Shown here: positions 17,506 through 30,115 of the stretch, one piece after another
Layout of the letters: each line of letters opens with the position of its first letter
Numbering within the stretch: the stretch's first letter is position 1
NCBI GenBank assembly: GCA_945910005.1
Contig: OX246747.1
Span: 33,708,293 to 33,772,292 of the forward strand
DNA length: 64,000 bases
Reading direction: 5' to 3'
Source of the DNA: Isoperla grammatica
Taxonomy: Eukaryota; Arthropoda; Insecta; Plecoptera; Perlodidae
Made by a program: the position numbers and the translations under genes
The notes under the pieces: model-generated
What the model saw: the letters and a program-made list of their open reading frames with translations, nothing else
Told to the model about the DNA's origin: nothing
Databases searched by the model: none

Positions 17506-17653
17506 GATCTTTGAAGAGCAAACGGTGCCTCATTTGTACGTACCGATGCAGCCCAAGCTATTTTGGACTTCTACACAAGCATCGCTACAGCCAGCTTACC
17601 GCGAGACCTTCGTTGCAAAGAACTTCTAGCGGCACATATTACCCTCGTACGAG
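17506..17653 (+). ncRNA. Exon-like module D
   Basis: TTTCTAG|GATCTTTGAAGAGC starts it and CGTACGAG|GTGAGT ends it. It is the only copy open throughout in the frame SLKSKRCLICTYRCSPSYFG... to the donor, although it is also the most diverged. Compare modules A to C. Confidence 0.45.
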
Positions 17654-18086
17654 GTGAGTTCACTGATACGGCTGTTACTTAACATGTCACTGCAGCAATA
17701 ACTGTTATATCACAGACTTATTATGTTGCTGGTAAATTTTATCTATTTCAATTTGCACTGTTACCCTTCTTCCTATGTTTGAACAGAGCAAGAAGGGTAA
17801 CAGTGCAAAAAACAGTGCAAAAAACTTTTGTCATTTTAAACGTAGGCTATGTAGTATTACTAAAGATATCCCACACTTTGGGTTAAATGCTCCAAGCAAC
17901 ATTTTATTTGATGTGATTAAATTATTCTGGGCGATGACACCCTAAAATGTTATACAAATCAAATAATATATTATCTAAAATGTGAAATAAATCAAATCAA
18001 ATAATATATTATGTCTATTAACTTTAAGTCCCAGTGTCCTGAATAGACTGGGGGTACTCTATGTGTACTACTACATAGATACCTAC

Positions 18087-18453
18087 ACAGTGGCATATCC
18101 GAGGGGGGGGGGGGGGGTAATGGGTTTCAAACCCGCCCAAGCTAAAAAAAAATACATGCAAAAAAGGAAAGAAAGGAGGAGGAAACTATTTATTTAATTA
18201 CTCATATTACAAGTAATATTAATTGTATTAAATTTTATTTGTAATCATTTGTACATTCTCTTAAACCTTTTCTATGACATTGACCAATTCTAGAATGAGT
18301 TCACAGGCTTTGAAAATGTCATATTATATGACGAAAAAAATTCACAAAAGGCAAAAACATTTCTGGCGGTTGGGGCTATCACCCCAGACCCCTTGCTGAT
18401 TGGCATGTTCAACCCCCCCCCCCCCCCTTGCAAATTCCTGGATATGCCACTGT
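18087..18453. mobile_element. hAT-like foldback element with poly-G/poly-C flanks
   Basis: The ends ACAGTGGCATATCC and GGATATGCCACTGT are perfect inverses. They are followed internally by a poly-G run on the left and a poly-C run on the right. TACCTAC (18080-18086) and TATCTAC (18454-18460) are a probable target duplication with one mismatch. Confidence 0.65.
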
Positions 18454-18600
18454 TATCTACTAACTACCTACTCAATATAACTAGTATAAAACAAAGACTC
18501 AATTCCAATATCATCATAATATTCCACAACAAAATGACTTGTTTTCTCCGTTGCGCTTAAAAGTGCATTTGGTCTTATCTGTTGGTATTCTTGTTTTCAG

Positions 18601-18905
18601 AGACGCGCCACGCTGGACGGACATCGACATCAACCAACTGATCGTGCTTGGATCGGGGCGACAACAACGATGCGATACTACAACACAACGGTAGACTGAC
18701 ATTGAAGTTGTACAAGCCCAGGCGAAGACTTCGAGACTACGAGATCACTCTACCATGCATTCACTATACGTGCTGGGTTACTCATCAAATTTGTTTGCAA
18801 ACGACTTTGATTGCAATAATAGAGACACAGAGCAACAAGAAGCATCGTAACATCATTCGAAAACACAATCGAGATCGATCAAAGACTGGCTTCATGACAA
18901 TGTAG
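18601..18905 (+). ncRNA. Possible exon E
   Basis: Begins after CTTGTTTTCAG|AGACGCG, a good acceptor. GC content is higher than its surroundings. No 3' donor stands out. It is listed only because it is collinear with the other plus-strand exon-like blocks. Confidence 0.25.
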
Positions 18906-19379
18906 AAGTTTTATAAACTGCCCTGAACATTACTACGAGAATTAAAGTGCAGTGACCCAAAGGTTACGTATTAAAATTGGTGGTAGCTAAACACGAGATA
19001 AAAACAATAATGGCATCCACCAACAGACAATATTTGAAGGCACTACAGTACAGTACGAAGTGCACCACATCATTTTGACTCGGGCTAATTTGCAACACTG
19101 CCGAGATGAAGAAAAACCTGGCCGATCGCAATGGGGATAAGGGATATAAGCGCGTGACCAATCACCATTCACAATCCGGCGCGCGACTATCCCTAATGGC
19201 TGGAGGACTCACAACATAACACAAAACATAACAGACTCGCTTTAATGTACAATCTTGGCAAAAATCTGTCGCCGTAAAGACGTAACACTAGAAGCGAACA
19301 CACAAGTACGTTTGTAATGCATGGAAAGAGAAAAACGCATATCACATCCCGACCATAACAATAGGAAGTTGCTAAAACT

Positions 19380-19942
19380 TACCTCGAGATCTTCAGTTGA
19401 TGAACGCAGCTTCTTGGTTGGCCTACTTGGTGAAAGAACTTCCTCTGACACCTTTGCCTCTTGTTACCATCTATTGAGAACTTTCTTCAAGACTTTGGCT
19501 CTATAGAGAGCTTATCTCATGATATTGAACCTACATGGAACTTCCTTCGAGACTTTGGCTCTACATATAACTTACCATGAGATTTGAGAACTTGCTTTTA
19601 AGAATCTGCCTCTACAGAGAACTTACCTCTTGATCTCTATCTAGTCCTCAAAGAACTTCTTTTGAGATGTTCTCTACAGAGAACCTCCCTCATCATTTTG
19701 AGCTGTCAAAGAACTTCTTTTGAGGTCTCAATTCTACAGAGAACTTCCCTCGTGATCTTGAACTCTACATGGAACTGCCTTCGAGACTCGGCTCTACAGA
19801 GAGAGCTTCTCTCGTTCTCACAAGAGGAGACAGCTGTAGAACTAAAGACAGACACCAACACAAGAGGAAGGGAACTTCAAGGGATCGTCGCCTCATCTTG
19901 GGTCTCCTATCAAACACACGGCACATTGAAGAGAAAGGCTAG
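19380..19942 (+). ncRNA. Exon-like block F with internal tandem repeats
   Basis: Starts with CTTACCTCGAGATCTTCAG, close to the CTTACCTCGAGACCTTCG of modules A-D. It continues with about eight imperfect copies of a 60-65 bp unit (CTCTACAGAGAACTTCCCTC, GAACTTCTTTTGAG). It ends AAAGGCTAG|GTGAGCAG. A 94-codon frame spans the 3' half, but I see no known domain. Confidence 0.4.
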
Positions 19943-20380
19943 GTGAGCAGCCGTCAGAATTACTTAATTTCTTCTGTCTTTACTTTGCCAACCAGTGTGC
20001 ACGTCCACTTTCATGGGAAATCTTCGCGTTGCCACAGTTTTCCCGATCCATGTCTTGGTTGGTTGTCCGGGCCCAATCTATGAGACCCTACCCCTTCCCC
20101 CGTCTCCCAGAAACATGTGGATGTGTAGTCAACATAGATAAACTGTGTGAATGATTTGACCAACAGTCACTGGTTATTGGATTCCAAAAAGCTTTTAACA
20201 AATAGAATTTCTAATTCTTTGGTAAAACTAGTTTTAACTGTTTGGTCAGGATAGTTATGATTTATTTTTAAAGAAAAAGTCAGAACATTTTGAAAATAAA
20301 GAAATACCTAAAACAAAAACAAAAATAAAGAATAACGTTCATGGTATGTCGGTCTAAACTCTGTGATATCTTTCTTTCAG

Positions 20381-20489
20381 TGGACACCCCTGCCAAGACG
20401 GCTCGGCCACCTTCGGTCCACCAACAAGTGGAGAGACTTTCTCCACGTGATCCACGACGTGAAACAGCGGACGCATCTCACCCTATCAG
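20381..20489 (+). ncRNA. Exon-like block G
   Basis: A 109-bp block between TCTTTCTTTCAG|TGGACACC and CCTATCAG|GTGGGT, both strong splice signals. One frame is open throughout (VDTPAKTARPPSVHQQVERL...). It does not join in frame with block F, so coding status is unresolved. Confidence 0.45.
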
Positions 20490-21307
20490 GTGGGTTCAGT
20501 GGTCGGACTATCTAGCTAGTTGAGCACAGTCTTCATGCCTACTGTTCAATCAGCCTTGAGAACCACAGTATATGAATGAAGTCGGACCTTAGTGTAAACG
20601 CTAGAAGCAGCCATAAAAATAAGGGTTACAGAAATCTCGAAAACATTCACCTACGGAAGTCGAAGTGCGGTCAATTACAGAGCACAATAAATTATACAAT
20701 AGTGAGGGTTAATGTTTTCTAGATGCCATTTGAGTGGGGTGGAAGGAGCATGGGCCGAGAGGGAACAACACATCGAGGCTCCATTCATCCACTATGTTTC
20801 TCAACGCTGATTCCACAGTAGTCATGTCACAGTCTTCCCTTTCAATCCTGAATTAATTTCGTAGGTTATATTAACATTTCAAGTTCATAAACTAAAATCA
20901 TTATTTTTTCAATACATGAAAAACATTGTTCAAAATTCATCATCATCATTATCCATTGCGGTTTCCTGCTTCTGGCAGGGTCAGCTTGGGTTTCTCAACT
21001 AAATTTTTCCACCTCTTCCTATCTTCCCACAATCGTACTTCCTCTACTTGCTCCCAGTTCACTCCTCTTGTCGTTTAAATTAAAAATCTTAATTTTGAAG
21101 CCAGTGCTGATTGACCAATCCAGTAAGCTGTCAGTAGATGCATACGTAGAAATATAGTAGATATATAGTACAGAAAATGGTTTAATTTTTATCACCTTTT
21201 CTTTGATAAAATGAGTTTTATAGTATTATTTTTTATACCATGAAAACATCAATACCGGTACCTAAACTAATTTAGGTTAAAAATCACCGAAAAAGACTAT
21301 TGTATAT

Positions 21308-21779
21308 TAGGGATAACATCGGGTAGTAAAATCTGGATTCGATTCCAGCCCTTCAAGGATTCGGGTAACCCGAATCCTGAAAGTGTAAATCACGTCGCTC
21401 AACATGTTATTTGAAGGCCATTGACCGCCCGTGGCAGAAGCTGCCAGCGTGCGTTCTGTCAGCCAGTGATGACGGTCGGGATGGGGTAGGGGTAGGCCGA
21501 GAGCCAGTAGGAGCACAGGCAAACCAGAACTCGCCCGCAGCAATCACACCACATAAAATAGGCTTAGTCTACTTTTAATCAAGCCGATAATGGGTACATA
21601 ACGGAGCGGGAAAGTATTTTATTGAATGGAAACAAGTCATTTTGTTATCACCATTGTTGGCGCATTGTTGAAGCATACAACAATTCACCTAAAAATGTAC
21701 CAGAACAAGATTCGAATCCTTAGAACGGATTCGGGTAATTTTTGGATTCGGGTAACCCGGATACCCGATGTCATCCCTA
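21308..21779. mobile_element. hAT-type MITE with 8-bp TSD
   Basis: TTGTATAT flanks both sides (21300-21307 and 21780-21787). The ends TAGGGATAACATCGGGTA and TACCCGATGTCATCCCTA are inverses with one mismatch. The subterminal GGATTCGGGTAACCCG motif occurs near both ends. No transposase is present. Confidence 0.85.
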
Positions 21780-21857
21780 TTGTATATTGTTTATTTTGTT
21801 TAAAACTCTTACAAACAAAGTTGTCAATGCTAATTTGTTCCCTTGTTTGTGTTGCAG

Positions 21858-22087
21858 ATGGGAACACACCAAGTTGACTGCAGCTATACAACGCACCTAA
21901 TCGACTGCAGACACAACACGTCAAGTCAACAGCAGCTTCAACATGTCAAGTCAACTGCAGCTGCAAAGCCTCAAGTCGACTGGAGCCCCAACCAGACCTT
22001 CACGGAGCGCCAGCCAAGGAGCAACGAAGCAATGGTTCTATGTTCACTGATTTTAGAGATGTGCAAAAATGGTGTTTTAGAGACTTA
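21858..22087 (+). ncRNA. Possible terminal exon H
   Basis: Follows TTTGTGTTGCAG. It contains degenerate repeats of GTCAAGTCAACTGCAGC. If read from its first ATG it is open for 76 codons to a TAA at 22085-22087. The best-supported phase from block G would instead stop after about 15 codons. Confidence 0.3.
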
Positions 22088-23949
22088 AATTTCACGGCTT
22101 AAGACTGTTCATTCCACTGCCAGTAGGGACAAGTTTTCACACTTCTGTAGGCTTTTACTCGTGTTCGCGATATCTGTCGACAATTCGTCTACGATTACTT
22201 AACATAACTAACCCATTCAGACACTTCCACGAGTTCTGCCCATGGTAGACTTATCAGGAGTGTCAAAAATTCGAAGGGCCATTTCCATGTAACACATTTT
22301 AAGTGAAACATTATTTTTCAAGTTTGGACACTGCAAAATGCCCCAGAATTGAGATAAAAATACTTTTTTTAAGATTGATTTTAAGAAATAAATCCAATCC
22401 AATTTTATATTTTGGGATTTATTCCAAATCCAAAATTTGCCAAAATTGTGTAATTTTTTGAAGATTTTTTTCTCTTTAAATTGCATGTTTGATTATATTT
22501 GCAGAATTGTACTTTCACAAAGGGAAAATAATGATGTCTGAATGGGTTAATTAAATGCTTATTAACTAAAAGGCCTGAACACTGGAGCGTTAGTCATTAG
22601 CCGGACGCGCGAGCCGTTAGCTCTACTATTCGCATGCGTGTTTTCATTCGAGAGTTTCTCGGGAACCAGCAACATGATTCTGACCTTTCATCCACCACTG
22701 AACCGTAGAATCTTCAACCGATTACATATGTTACTTTACTATTGCAATACATAGCACCTCCTTTTAAATCTGTTAGAGCAATTACAGAACATACTAAATT
22801 AGGTGCAAAAACACTGGTACAGCAAACATTTTTAACTTTGGACCCCTAAATAAAAAATTATGAATTTATGATCAGGTTGATCATGTTTTTTGATCGCAAA
22901 TCATGTTCTGCCAGATATTTTGAAAAAATAAACACACACATGTGCTGGTTTTATTTAAACTCTCGAATGAAATTTGACTTCTTTAACATCCCGGTACGCG
23001 CGAATGGCAATTACGGTATTATTTTTTACATTTTTATTTTCTACGCCGAGAACCACATTTAACAGTAACAACCATTAAAAGTAGATTGTTACTCAATGTC
23101 ACAGTTGCGTGCACTTATGAAATCGCAAAATTTGCTTCTGTAAGAGTAAGAAACGAAGGGTAAATGATAGGGAAGTTCGTTAAAACGCGACAGAAGAGTT
23201 TGAACGTTTAGAACTTTAAACATAAAATATTCGTAGTCGATTTTCCATTGTCGTTACGCAGAAAATCACAATAGTATCAATTATGGTGGTTTATTCAGTT
23301 TCTCAAGTCGGCTCAAACTCAAAGCACTTCCAGTTCACGCTGTGCAGCCACTGACTTTCTTTGCTTGTCACCGTCATCACCCTCTTTGAAGGTATAATTC
23401 CAAATTTAAAAAAATAAACTCTTTTATCATGTGGGGGGGGGGGGGGGGGGGGGGCAGCGTATTTACGTTCAAACGTCGTTTTAAAACGAGGATAATCATT
23501 TCGGATGTTAAACACGTTACCCCTTACCTAGTGCTTGAAGATATTGACAAGCATAGCTTTAATTGTCATTTTGCACGTTCTTAACGATCGATTTCAGAAA
23601 CTTCAGGATGATTTACGTAAGATGTCGATTGATTTAAAAGAAAAACAAGTGACAAGCGTATAAGAGTAACAATCGGTTTTCATTTTGAGCTCAAATTCAT
23701 CAAAAAAGTTTAGAGCGAGAGTAGAATTTCGCATGACAATTCGCGTTTTAAGACACAATCGCTAATTTTGTCGCTAGTTCGCGCGTTCACCTATAATATC
23801 GCGAAAATCACAAACTGAAATTGATACTCTGAACCGCAAGTCAGGTGATTCGTGTGCAATTGAATATGGAGGGATTAGTATAACTTGAAAAACGCAAATT
23901 TTGCTGGCACCATTTTTGCACATCTCTTGCTATTTCTTTCTTTCTTTCT

Positions 23950-23982
<33 letters not shown>

Positions 23983-24160
23983 CTCTTGTCATCATCATCA
24001 TCATCTTGCTCTGAACAGTGATGGGAAGCGGTGTGAAGGTGGGCTGGATGGACATGAGACTTGTCTTGTTGCCATGTAACCCCTCTCCATGCCCAGCTTG
24101 CGCGACACACTCAAGCACGAGCGCTCCCATCACTGTTCACAGGTCCCATTCACTTGTGCT
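22088..24160. other. No gene recognised
   Basis: Mostly AT-rich unique-looking sequence. It includes a poly-G run of about 22 at 23432-23453 and a CT microsatellite near 23950-23983. Confidence 0.6.
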
Positions 24161-24164
24161 CACT

Positions 24165-24510
24165 TCTCACATTTCTCATCATTTGTTTCTTTGCTTGCTT
24201 CATTTGTTTCTTTGCTTGCTTCATTTGTTTCTTTGCTTGCTTCATTTGTTTCTTAGCTTGCTTCATTTGTTTCTTTGCTTGCTTCATTTGTTTCTTTGCT
24301 TGCTTCATTTGTTTCTTTTGCTTGCTTCATTTCATTCTTTGCTTGCTTTATTTCATTCTTTGCTTGCTTCATTTCATTCTTTGCTTGCTTCATTTCATTC
24401 TTTGCTTGCTTCATTTCATTCTTTGCTTGCTTCATTTCATTCTTTGCTTGCTTCATTTCATTCTTTGCTTGCTTCATTCTTTCCTTTGCTTGCTTCATTC
24501 TTTCCTTTAG
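24165..24510. repeat. 21-bp minisatellite with two sub-types
   Basis: The unit TTTGCTTGCTTCATTTGTTTC dominates the left third. From about 24325 it changes to TTTGCTTGCTTCATTTCATTC, and at the end to a CATTCTTTCC version. Because the unit is divisible by three, all frames stay open, which produces false proteins of about 80-180 residues. Confidence 0.95.
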
Positions 24511-25254
24511 TTATCATTCTTTGCTTTGTTAATGTTTGCTTGTTTCATTGGTTATATTTAATTTACTAATCAATAATTTGTAACTCATATATATATATAT
24601 ATATTTTGTAATCATGTTTATTTGGTAATAATTAATATACAATTCATGTAATAACATATATAATGTAAACATACATATATAATATATAATAAACATTGTA
24701 CAATAGAACAAAATAAATAAAATATATAAGTATTAAAAATAAACTAAGTCTTTTTAATGAAAAAAAATAAACTAAGTCCAAAACCTGGTTCCTTTTTGAA
24801 GATTTTTGAAAGCGCCTGTTGGAGATAGCCATTTTTTCGCAGGCAAGAAATCATGCGACCAGGTTTAGCGCGAAACTTTGGCATGCCACTCGGACTATAC
24901 TGTCCAACACCGGACGAGACTGATGACTGCCGAGAACAAGGATCGAAGGCAGCAAAGCCAGAGTGAAGCGGCGGCCTAAGTGTCTGCCGCCACTTCACTC
25001 CGTCTTTCTTGCGTTCGATCCCTCAGAGTTCACACAGTCATCAGTCCCGTCTACAGAGCGATTGGTTTGCCAAAACTTCCTGCAACAAGTAAGTATACAG
25101 TTATGAGCATAAGTAAAACAACACGGACGATTATTGAAAGATAAAGACGACACTCCATCATTTGCATCTCGGCCATAACTAACTGTGTTCCTATTTTTTT
25201 TCCTGCAAACGATTTGATTAAGTCATTTAGCATTCGTGCCAGTCAACTCTTATG

Positions 25255-26100
25255 GATGTTGTCTTTCATTTGGCAAAGTATCAGACAATTTGAGTTCACT
25301 TCAAATTTTGAAAATTTATGAAGACTAAAAATGGCTCAAAGTTTTTTTTTTCAATTTTCATAGTTTTTATCATCAGATCATATTCTTGGGTACTTTTTGA
25401 ATCCAAAGAGACCATCAGTTCCTAAATCCATATATATTTGGACTTACAATTACAATAAGAATGAATTGAATCGAATATATTAACGTGGCTCCAGCCCTGT
25501 GTTATCAAAATATATGAAATAAATTTAACTTATAAAGCATCTTTTGGGTGTTGTCTTTCATTTGGCAAAGTATCGGACAATTTGAGTTCCCTCCAAATTT
25601 TGAAATTTTATTAAGGCTATAGACTTAGTTGAAAAATGTCTCAAAGTTTTTTTTTGCAATTTTCATAATTTTTATCATCAGATCATATTCTTGGGTACTT
25701 TTTGAATCCAAAGAGACCATCAGTTCCTAAATCCATCTATATTTGGGCTTACAATTACAAAAAGAATGAATTGAATCGAATATATTAAAGTGGCTCCAGC
25801 CCTGTGTTATCAACATACTGTAAATTTCACTTATCAAGCATCTTTTGGGTGTTGTCTTTCATTTGGCAAAGTATCGGACAATTTGAGTTCCCTTCAAATT
25901 TTGAAAATTTGACAAATTGGCTCCAAGTTTTATTTTTTGCAATTTTCAGAGTTTTATCATCAGATCATATTCTTGGGTACTTTTTGAATCCAAAGAGACC
26001 ATCAGGTCCAAAATCCATCTATATTTGGACTTACAATAAGAATGAATCGAGTAGAATATATTAAAGTGGCTCCAGCCCTGTATTATCAACATGAAGTAAA
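25255..26100. repeat. Tandem repeat of about 295 bp, three copies
   Basis: GTTGTCTTTCATTTGGCAAA starts copies at about 25258, 25552 and 25849. Each contains ATCAGATCATATTCTTGGGT, AATCCAAAGAGACCATCAG and GTGGCTCCAGCCCTGT. Unit function unknown; no long frame is shared by the copies. Confidence 0.9.
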
Positions 26101-26795
26101 TTTAATTTATTGTACATCTGTAACTGTGTTAACTGTATAATTAAAACAATATAAGAATAGACGCAAGTGTCGATAAATTAAAACGTAAACAGCGGAGTTG
26201 TCAAATACTCACGGTGGGGTACACATTTGTTTTCAAGTGAACGCTAATCCCGTACTATTCACAACAGATGAAAAGGAAAAGCAAACACTACCGGCAGTGT
26301 TCCTACTTGCTATGCTAAGTATTATTATTATTAATTTTGTCTATTCTTGTCATCACAAAAAAAAAATTAAAAGTTTTGACAAGAAACGGCGTCGACGCTA
26401 GCAAGTATGCTAAGTATGCAAATGATGGAGATGTCACTTCAACACAGTTAATGTAACTTGAGCACAACTCTTTCACGACTACTGTACTATGAATTTAATT
26501 AAGCTCACATTTACTTTTGCTCATAGCTGTACACAAATAGCCAGCGGTACACAATTGAGACATTCAATTCAAGCCTCACACCATTTAAGAAATTGCAGTA
26601 GAAGAATTAAGTTTACATTTTATACACTGAATGAATAGAGTTGTAATTGCAAGTAGGTAGGCATATGCCCTATATGTAGAGATACGTTTTGTAGATATGT
26701 ATAATTACGTATTAATTTTCTCTAAATTTAACATTTTCTAGCATCTATTTTTTCTTTTCATATTGATCAAAACCTCAACTGGGGACAGTGGAAAT
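26101..26795. other. No gene recognised
   Basis: AT-rich sequence without a coding signal or clear repeat. Confidence 0.55.
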
Positions 26796-26799
26796 TAAG

Positions 26800-27125
26800 T
26801 TCTCAAGAAGTGTAAAGGGAGTTACAAAGATGCACAAGATAAGAAGCGGGATTAGAGAGTTTGAGGTTTAAACTAGGAAAAGAACCTCTAAGATGGGATG
26901 GACATAGACAAGATAATAAGATGAGACTTTGAAGCAGCAGAGGCGAGGAAAAGAAAAGTAGAAAGGGCAAGAGAGAAATGGGAAGAATTATAGTTAAAAA
27001 AAAACGAGATAAATCGTGGGTGGTACAACTGTGGGAAGACAGAAAAGAGTAGAATAAATTGGTGGAGAGGCAGAAGGAAGTAATGCTGAGTCTGGCAAGC
27101 TTAGTAGCTACAAGTTTCATGCCCA
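26800..27125 (+). mobile_element. Possible decayed LINE coding remnant
   Basis: Purine-rich plus strand with degenerate peptide similarity to the 10080-10240 remnant (W-x-x-R...LVE). Frames are broken. Confidence 0.25.
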
Positions 27126-27129
27126 AGAT

Positions 27130-28910
27130 AAGTGTGGAAAACCACCACCCAACCCAACACAGTTGGAACTGAGTTGAAGATTATTATTTTCAACAAAACC
27201 TTGAATATGAGAGTTTCTTGCACAAACTCATGAGCAGGTATTTAAAATCAATTCATTTGTAACTATTTCGTGGTTTAGAATGTGTGAACTAAATTTCAAT
27301 AAGAATGAGAATGCCTTATTTTTTTGAAAAATAAGCATTTTCTAGTATTTGCGAAAATAAAATAGTACATGTCACCGATTCAGCATCTAAAACCTAAAAA
27401 AAGAAAAAACGTATCTCTACCTATATAGGATTTAATAATCTATAAATCCCAAGAAATTATATATCGTAATAATGTGCCGCTTTACCGAGAATGTCTAAAT
27501 TACATACCGCTGGCAAAACACACAGGTTACAAGTGGTGGTGGGTAGTGGTAGCGTAAACATTACAATAGCATTTCATTGAATTCATTACAGTGGTACGCA
27601 AGCGCTTCAACGCACGACCACACCACCGACAGATCGTCACTAAGACAACGTGGCCGACGCGTGTTTACACTCAACGAGCTCATTAACGCTGACCACGGGG
27701 AGGATTCCTAACATGGGCTGGGCTACCCAATTTACTACAGGGAGGAGGGAGCGTTTAAACGCTGAAATCTGAACGCTTAGTCTGTTAAGTGTTAATTAAT
27801 AATATTATTATGTAATATTTATATTGTAATGTATTTATTATCACATTGTTAAATATTAATAATAATAATTATTATTATCAACATTAAGAATCAACACTTG
27901 CACACAATCAGAAGCACAAAGGACACTACAAGGAAAGCGTAATGTGTGCATGCATGAAAGCACTTTGGCAAATTTAAACGTTTAAACTTGGTCGAATGTT
28001 TAGGGTTTTATCCGAGCTGGAGACGAGGTCACGAGTTAACGGCGGTAAAAAACAGACAAGAGTACACGATACCGTTAAAAATAGTCGAAATAAAAATAAA
28101 TGTTTGCATTGAAATATAATTATTGAAAAAACTAGACAAACTTTTCTCCTGATGATGATGACCTGCATGTTTCATTAATATATTAACCACGGAGACTAAA
28201 TGAATTTCAGTTTGAAAGACCTACAACGACGAAACGTGTCGTGGATCGAGGTAAAACTTTCAAGTAACGCTAGCCAACGGTCGTCATCAGAGAGTATGTT
28301 TTGAGCACTCGTACCTGTTTTCCCCCACTCGTGGCTTCTTCTCCATCTCAACTAACCTAGCCCAAGTTGCTTTAATTAGCATGATTATTTTCCTGCTATT
28401 CCTTATTTTGATTATTTTCTTGAAAAACACATTTACTATAAATATTGTATCAATGAATCAAGACACTAAAAGTTAAACACAAAATGAAGGTATTTCATAG
28501 TAAAATCACTTGTCTCTAAAGACATTACTACTGAACATTGCTGTGAGCATTGCGACATGGGAGGGTAGGTAGGAACACCGCGAGAATGAGTCGTTGAGCT
28601 TGACGCGTCACGCCACGAATCATTGCTAGCTCCAACGTTGCCAGAGTTGCATCGTATTATCATAGTGTGCATTACCATAAGTGTGTGCATAAGAGTTAGT
28701 ATGAATTACACATGCAATGCCATGCTAGGTTGCCAAAGCTATGCAGACTGCATATGTTGCAAGATCATTACAGAAAATTAACATTTTCAATGATAAATCA
28801 CTAATTCAACCAGGTTCAGTGGCACTGCTCAGAGAAAGTTGAATCACCTATACTCTTTCATTTACCAACCGGATTGAAATGAAAACGAATAAGTGAATAT
28901 ATTTGTATTT
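27130..28910. other. No gene recognised
   Basis: AT-rich. A short AATAATAATAATTATTATTAT palindrome lies near 27858-27878. No convincing exon. Confidence 0.55.
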
Positions 28911-28913
28911 AGG

Positions 28914-29026
28914 CCTACCCACTCAGTTATAAGAACTGATTTTCAGTGGGGGACATTTATACAATTTATTATGTACTTTGTTGCTTTGACGGCTCCAAAG
29001 TCACCGTTTACATGTAAACTGGTTAA
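28914..29026 (+). repeat. Dispersed repeat, second copy split at 41925-42335
   Basis: CTACCCACTCAGT ... CAGTGGGGGAC and TCCAAAGTCACCGTTTAC occur here within 113 bp. At 41925-42335 the same outer parts are separated by the MITE at 41981-42126 and other sequence, which shows nested insertion there. Confidence 0.7.
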
Positions 29027-29504
29027 AGTCAAGTTGCAAAGTTAAAAAGCATTACACTTGCTGGACACTTAAATACAAATGTTCCTACAAAAGTCTACGT
29101 GAAACCTAGAACTTGTGAACTGGCAAGGGTATAAGCATACACAACCCTCATGCACGTATCTCGACACAAATCAAGAAACCTAGACTCGGAGTGAGAAGCT
29201 ACGCTTAATTCACTGCTTGATGCGCGTTGGAATTAGCAATGAGATCTGTTTCTGCGACCTGTAAGGGTCAACCCCTTCTATTACTCAAGGTTGTTTTGTT
29301 TCACTCACACATTCTCCCATGTAGACTCCTTCTGTTGACCTTGACTGCGCAGCTTCCTGCAACAACAAAAGTTCAAGGTTGGCATGAGAAACATTGCCCG
29401 ACTGCATTCAGTGATGCCAACTGCTTAAACATGTTTTATAAAATACCTACATGAATCAGGGAGATTAAGATCGTTTGACTAATTAATACTGGACGTAGTA
29501 ATCT

Positions 29505-29735
29505 AGGCCCAAGATAAACCATGGCAAGAATATGGCATACAGGCATAAAGTTAGAAACTTTGACAGACGAAGACTTATTGGGAAAATATCTGCACCAAAT
29601 AAAGAGTTTATGTAACTAAGTGCTATTAAAAAGTGTATGAACAAGACAGAAACCCCCATATTAGGAAGAGGAACGAAAATAAACTTTTTACTAAGTACCG
29701 TATAATCGGTCAAAAGTGGGCATTTGAGAAGCTTT
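29505..29735 (+). mobile_element. Degraded LINE fragment related to 2775-3152
   Basis: AAACCATGGCAAGAATATGG, TATTGGGAAAATATCTGCACC and GTGGGCATTTGAGAAG parallel the ordered motifs of the element at 2775-3152. Frames are broken. Confidence 0.65.
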
Positions 29736-29904
29736 AAGTAGGTATGTATTAAGAGCCTATGGACTTTTGTATGGCTAACCAAAATATAAGATTCATCAAA
29801 CAACATAAATCAATGATTCCACTCACCAAGAATAACTTGGGCTCGCAAGATGTTTCTTGACCAGCGAGGGGATGATCTGTTATTGCTGAGGAAGAAGCAA
29901 ACAC

Positions 29905-30115
29905 AAACAGGTATGGACATGTTACAAGCAATACAGTTACACAACACTGACAAGCAAGTACAGTAGTAGGCCTACAAACAATAAACATACATGGCCATAT
30001 AACAAGCAATACAGTTACACACCATGACAAGCAAGTACAGTTATCAGTAGAATAGTGTACAGTAGCAACAAGCAATACAGTTACACAGTATGACAAGCAA
30101 GTAGTAAATCAGTAC
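29905..30115. repeat. Imperfect tandem repeat of 60-75 bp, three copies
   Basis: ACAAGCAATACAGTTACACA and TGACAAGCAAGTA recur near 29931, 30003 and 30069. Confidence 0.75.

Noticed and set aside
24018..24569. Open frames of 149-183 codons with FLCLLHL-type repeats
   Set aside because: Direct translation of a 21-bp minisatellite in all frames; no start context or domain.
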